The notes under the pieces are model-generated. The model worked only from the letters and a program-made list of their open reading frames with translations, was not told the DNA's origin and ran no database searches. Shown here in pieces: positions 62,495-64,000 of a stretch of 64,000 bases of DNA. Each line of letters starts with the position of its first letter. Position 1 is the stretch's first letter. The position numbers were made by a program, and so were the translations under genes. Source of the stretch: Methylovorus mays (GTDB lineage: Bacteria > Pseudomonadota > Gammaproteobacteria > Burkholderiales > Methylophilaceae); the NCBI RefSeq assembly GCF_020531915.1, contig NZ_JAJAVG010000007.1:124001-188000 (forward strand), given 5' to 3'.

Positions 62495-64000
62495 TTAAAA
62501 CTCTTCCCACTCGTCATCTGTACCGGTCTTGGCTGGCGCTTGCAGCTTGGGCTGAGGCGCAGGCACGGGGCGACCTGCCGGTGCGGCAATGGCAGGCCGA
62601 CGCGTAGTGGCGGCAACAGCGGCAGGCGCAGCCTGACCATCCAGCACGAATACACTTACCGAATTCAACAGGCCATTCGCTTGTTCCATCAGCGATTCGG
62701 CCGCAGCCGCAGCCTCTTCCACCAGCGCGGTGTTCTGCTGCGTCACGTCGTCCATCTTGATCACCGCGTCGTTCACCTGCGCAATGCCGGCGCTCTGCTC
62801 TTGCGAAGCCGCAGCAATTTCGCCAATGATGTCCGATACGCGTTTGACCGATTGCACCACTTCTTCCATGGTCTTGCCGGCATTTTCCACCAGGGTGGTA
62901 CCTTCGGTGGTCTTGCTTACCGAGTCATTGATCAGTTCCTTGATTTCCTTGGCAGCAGCCGCAGAGCGTTGGGCCAGGTTGCGCACTTCGCCTGCCACCA
63001 CGGCAAAGCCTCGGCCTTGCTCACCGGCACGGGCGGCTTCTACCGCAGCGTTCAGCGCCAGGATGTTGGTCTGGAAGGCAATGCCGTCAATCACCGAGAT
63101 GATGTCTTCGATCTTGCGGGCGCTGTCGTTGATGGCGCTCATGGTGGAGACCACATCGGCGACTACTTCGCCACCCTTTACAGCCACACCAGAGGCGGCG
63201 GAGGCGAGCTGGTTGGCTTGCTTGGCGTTGTCGGCGTTCTGCTTCACGGTGGAGGCTAATTGCTCCATGCTGGCTGCGGTTTTTTCCAGCGACGATGCCT
63301 GATCTTCCGTACGGCGGCTCAGGTCAGAGTTGCCCTGGGCAATTTCTTTCGCAGCCGTGTTGATCGCATCCGCGGCTTCCTTCACTGTGCTGATCGGACC
63401 GACGATCATTTCCAGCGTTTCGTTCACGCCGTCCACAATCTTGCGGAAGTCGCCAGGATGGCGGCTGGCATCGGCACGTACCGATACGCGGCCTTCATTG
63501 GCGGCACGCACCAGCATCTCTACATCCTCATTCAAGGCCTTGAGGTTTTTGCGCACTTGCTCAACGGTTTCGTTGATATACGCCTTCTTGCCAGGGAACT
63601 GCTCCAGTTCGGCATTGAAGTTACCTTCACCAAAGGCTTTGACACAGGCCATGGCTTTTTCCATCAGCTGGATATGGCCACCCACCATGATATTGACGTT
63701 CTCGGCTACCTTGCTGAAGTCACCCTTGAACAGGTGCGCATGCAGCGTCATGTCGATATTGCCCTGCTCATGCTCGTTGCTGACCCACTTGATCGAGTCA
63801 ATCAGGCCTTGCAGGTTGCCACGGACTTTTTCCAGGCTCTTGTTGATGGAAGCCTTCTTGCCGGGGAATGGATCGACCTTGATGGTGAAGTCACCGTTAC
63901 CAATGGCGGTCACGAAGCTCACAATCTTGTTTTTCTCTTCAATATGGTCGCCGACCATGCTGTTCACACCGGCGGCAACTTCGGCATAGGAGCCGCTGTA
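62495..64000 (-). CDS. Methyl-accepting chemotaxis protein, C-terminal part (partial)
   Basis: At least 501 residues, open through the right edge; the 5' end is outside. Three similar ~90-residue units at the N-terminal side ([46 protein letters not shown]) are HAMP-like/PAS-like repeats rather than a periplasmic sensor. The signalling tip is intact: [49 protein letters not shown]. The extreme C-terminus ends DEWEEF, an EWEEF-like tether peptide that recruits CheR/CheB. No transmembrane segment is seen in the visible part. Confidence 0.92.
   Translation of the reverse strand, partial: YSGSYAEVAAGVNSMVGDHIEEKNKIVSFVTAIGNGDFTIKVDPFPGKKASINKSLEKVRGNLQGLIDSIKWVSNEHEQGNIDMTLHAHLFKGDFSKVAENVNIMVGGHIQLMEKAMACVKAFGEGNFNAELEQFPGKKAYINETVEQVRKNLKALNEDVEMLVRAANEGRVSVRADASRHPGDFRKIVDGVNETLEMIVGPISTVKEAADAINTAAKEIAQGNSDLSRRTEDQASSLEKTAASMEQLASTVKQNADNAKQANQLASAASGVAVKGGEVVADVVSTMSAINDSARKIEDIISVIDGIAFQTNILALNAAVEAARAGEQGRGFAVVAGEVRNLAQRSAAAAKEIKELINDSVSKTTEGTTLVENAGKTMEEVVQSVKRVSDIIGEIAAASQEQSAGIAQVNDAVIKMDDVTQQNTALVEEAAAAAESLMEQANGLLNSVSVFVLDGQAAPAAVAATTRRPAIAAPAGRPVPAPQPKLQAPAKTGTDDEWEEF

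Noticed and set aside
62368-62607. Small plus-strand ORF between cheR and the chemoreceptor gene
   Set aside because: No Shine-Dalgarno, overlaps the end of the chemoreceptor gene in antisense, no recognisable features.

Overview
The window looks like chromosome of a Gram-negative betaproteobacterium, most likely a methylotroph of the Methylophilaceae. This placement is inferred from gene order (glyA-nrdR-ribD), the protein repertoire and base composition; no marker gene proves it. Most of the DNA is ordinary, moderately GC-rich core sequence. One AT-richer accessory block stands out at 47.6-57.7 kb.

Left part (1-16 kb, minus strand): the 5' end of pyrG; an mtnA / class II aldolase / NAD(P)HX-repair cluster; a two-gene unit coding a TonB-dependent receptor and an autotransporter, both of which carry the same kind of extra NTF2-like domain after the beta-barrel; then two RTX calcium-binding proteins whose C-terminal halves are near-identical at DNA level. 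Middle left (16-30.6 kb, plus strand): a sigma-54 promoter with upstream sites, a structured leader, two paralogous exported proteins of unknown family, a type II secretion-like system mixing Gsp and type IV pilus-like parts (G, F, E, PilM/N/O/P-like, secretin, three more pseudopilins), and a TPR-glycosyltransferase protein. Middle (30.7-47.4 kb): tatD, ribD, nrdR, glyA; an intergenic region with a second sigma-54 promoter that appears to make an ~80-nt terminated small RNA; class I fumarase, an OYE-type flavin oxidoreductase, iscX, hemN, a phosphomannomutase/phosphoglucomutase, a retropepsin-like protease, a type I secretion ABC/HlyD pair with a glycosyltransferase, and pgm.

At 47.5 kb a tRNA-Lys(CUU) gene marks the start of an integrated element. 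A 47-bp exact copy of the tRNA 3' end recurs at 57.7 kb, and between the copies lie only a 23-repeat CRISPR array, cas2-cas1-cas9 (type II-C), a tracrRNA on the opposite strand, an HUH rolling-circle initiator, an AlpA-like regulator and a tyrosine integrase. CRISPR-Cas9 is therefore the only recognisable cargo of a ~10.2 kb element. Beyond it are a small metal-binding protein and a chemotaxis operon (MCP, cheR, cheD, cheB, cheY, cheZ) that runs off the right edge.

Three sigma-54 -24/-12 elements (in front of the receptor, the exported-protein/T2SS cluster, and the small RNA) each have an ACAACCA/TGGTTGT-type dyad roughly 75-150 bp upstream. This suggests one enhancer-binding protein, not encoded here, controls all three.
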